NCBI GenBank assembly: GCA_965205225.1
Contig: CBDBFZ010000002.1
Coordinates: 806,001 to 870,000, forward strand
Reading direction: 5' to 3'
DNA: 64,000 bases
Source of the DNA: Litorimonas sp965205225
GTDB taxonomy: Bacteria; Pseudomonadota; Alphaproteobacteria; Caulobacterales; Maricaulaceae
Part shown: piece by piece, positions 62,912 to 64,000 of the stretch
Layout: every line of letters begins with the position of its first letter
Position numbering within the stretch: position 1 is the first letter of the stretch
Position numbers and translations under genes: made by a program
The notes under the pieces: model-generated
Database searches by the model: none
The model's input: only the letters and a program-made list of their open reading frames with translations
Told to the model about the DNA's origin: nothing

Positions 62912-64000
62912 ATGGCGGCACTCGCCTCGCTAAGACTAACGGATTTTCGGTCCTATGACCGACTCGATCTCGATCTCTCGCCCGGACCCATTGTGCTGTT
63001 CGGTGCCAACGGGGCGGGCAAGACCAACCTTATGGAAGCCGTCTCCCTCTTGTCACCAGGCCGGGGTTTGCGCGGCGCCGCCATCGACGCGCTTATACGC
63101 GTCGATGACGGCCGGACCGCTGCAGCCTGGGGCGTGAATGCAGAGCTGGATGAGGGCACGCATATTTCAGTTGGCCAGCTTCCGAATAGTCCGCGTCGCC
63201 GTGTCGTGCGTGTGAACCAGACCAATGCCACCGCGTCGCAACTGGCAGAATTGCTTACAGTTCAATGGCTAACGCCTGTTCAGGACCGGCTCTTTACCGG
63301 ACCGGAAAGCGACCGACGGAAATTTCTTGATCGTCTGGCTCTGGCTTTTGAGCCATCTCACGGTGTGGCCAGTCTGCGCTACGAAAAAGCAAGGTCCGAG
63401 CGCAACCGTTTGCTGTCTGACGGAATTTCCGATGCCAGCTGGTACGATGCACTGGAAGCCGACATGGCCATCTGCGGTGCCCGCATCGCTAAAACCCGCG
63501 TCGATACAATCGAAAGATTGCGTAAAGCTATTGGTGAGCAGCGTGCCTCGGCCTTCCCGCAGGCTGAGATATCGATTGAAGGCACTGTTGAAGCGCTGCT
63601 TCTGGATGAGGCCTATCTTGACGATGTGGAGAGTGAATTTCGCGAACGGCTGGCGGAGACGCGCCCGCTTGACAACCGCGCAGGGCGCTCACTGACCGGC
63701 CCGCATCGGTCCGAAATGAAAATTGTCCATCAAGGTAAAGCCATAGCGGCAGCGCTTTGTTCAACGGGTGAACAGAAAGCGCTGCTAATCGGGTTGATCC
63801 TTGCCCATGCCCGTGTCCAAGTCACACGCTCCCCTATTCTGTTGCTGGACGAGGTTGCGGCCCATCTGGACGCGGAACGCCGCAAGGCTTTGTCCGAAGA
63901 ACTGATCGATCTCGGCCTTCAGGTCTTCATGACGGGCACGGATCGATCGCTCTTTTCAGATTTTGGCACGCGGGCGCAATGGTTTGAGGTCGCTAACGGT
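62912..64000 (+). CDS. recF: DNA replication and repair protein RecF, 3' end beyond window
   Basis: At least 363 codons from ATG 62912; runs off the right edge with the frame open. FGANGAGKTNLMEAVSLLSP (Walker A), PVQDRLFTGPESDRRKFLDR, CSTGEQKALLIGLILAHARV (signature) and PILLLDEVAAHLDAERR (Walker B) are all present. SMC-like ATPase that loads RecA at gaps. Typical length is about 360-380, so only a few residues should be missing. Confidence 0.95.
   Translation, partial: MAALASLRLTDFRSYDRLDLDLSPGPIVLFGANGAGKTNLMEAVSLLSPGRGLRGAAIDALIRVDDGRTAAAWGVNAELDEGTHISVGQLPNSPRRRVVRVNQTNATASQLAELLTVQWLTPVQDRLFTGPESDRRKFLDRLALAFEPSHGVASLRYEKARSERNRLLSDGISDASWYDALEADMAICGARIAKTRVDTIERLRKAIGEQRASAFPQAEISIEGTVEALLLDEAYLDDVESEFRERLAETRPLDNRAGRSLTGPHRSEMKIVHQGKAIAAALCSTGEQKALLIGLILAHARVQVTRSPILLLDEVAAHLDAERRKALSEELIDLGLQVFMTGTDRSLFSDFGTRAQWFEVANG

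Overview
The window looks like a chromosomal segment of a marine-type alphaproteobacterium, most likely in or near the Hyphomonadaceae/Maricaulales. Reasons: moderately high GC; dnaN directly followed by recF; a three-gene petABC bc1 operon; a thioredoxin-TPR / LON-domain / Trm112 row; divergent PEP carboxylase paired with gap; and class-typical short intergenic distances. Genus-level placement is inference only. No plasmid or phage backbone is visible.

Layout. 0-6.2 kb: a TRIC/UPF0126 channel, an IS1595-type scar, a small membrane protein plus ArsM-type arsenite methyltransferase, then gap-ppc on the minus strand behind a perfect palindromic operator-like site. 6.3-19.1 kb is a defence island: a wrecked CD-NTase (CBASS-like) remnant, then a tightly coupled four-gene plus-strand cassette (SNF2 helicase with DUF3883, a 196-aa HEPN-motif protein, DUF1156 DNA methyltransferase, Swt1-HEPN/DUF499 ATPase). 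Its helicase is cut in two, between the RecA lobes, by an apparently intact IS1182-family element. The downstream edge holds two transposase stumps. 19.1-26.3 kb: a cell-wall peptide salvage cluster (AmiD-like amidase, M19 dipeptidase, DUF819 membrane protein, SH3-NlpC/P60 endopeptidase) facing a beta-lactamase-fold serine hydrolase, with amidohydrolase and sulfotransferase remnants at the edges. 26.6-36.1 kb: YfbR-like HD phosphohydrolase, XerC, a thiolase-like protein, a C39-like lipoprotein, an acyl-CoA synthetase, tRNA-Gly(GCC) beside an integrase stump, ProXp-ala, an NTF2-fold protein, CnoX-like thioredoxin, LON-domain protein and Trm112. 36.1-46.1 kb: IS remnants around SSADH, petABC, trmL and hemF, then dead IS3 and IS630 copies. 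46.2-53.2 kb: a five-gene overlapping minus-strand operon lepB-phosphatase-xseB-ispA-dxs, divergent from tsaC and an FAD-linked 2-hydroxyacid dehydrogenase. 53.2-56.4 kb: a dead IS5-family element nested in an IS1595 scar, an Asp-rich repeat pseudogene and a GIY-YIG pseudogene. 56.4-64 kb: a valine-catabolism operon (acyl-CoA dehydrogenase, HIBYL-CoA hydrolase-type protein, small ORF, mmsB), rho, a DUF2147 protein, dnaN and recF (runs off the window end).

The most interesting signals are the HEPN-containing defence cassette with its mosaic methyltransferase and IS-split helicase, the divergent PEP carboxylase encoded with gap, and a recurring pattern of 10-18 bp perfect or near-perfect tandem duplications, mostly in decaying genes. 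All family assignments rest on motifs read by eye; no database search was run.
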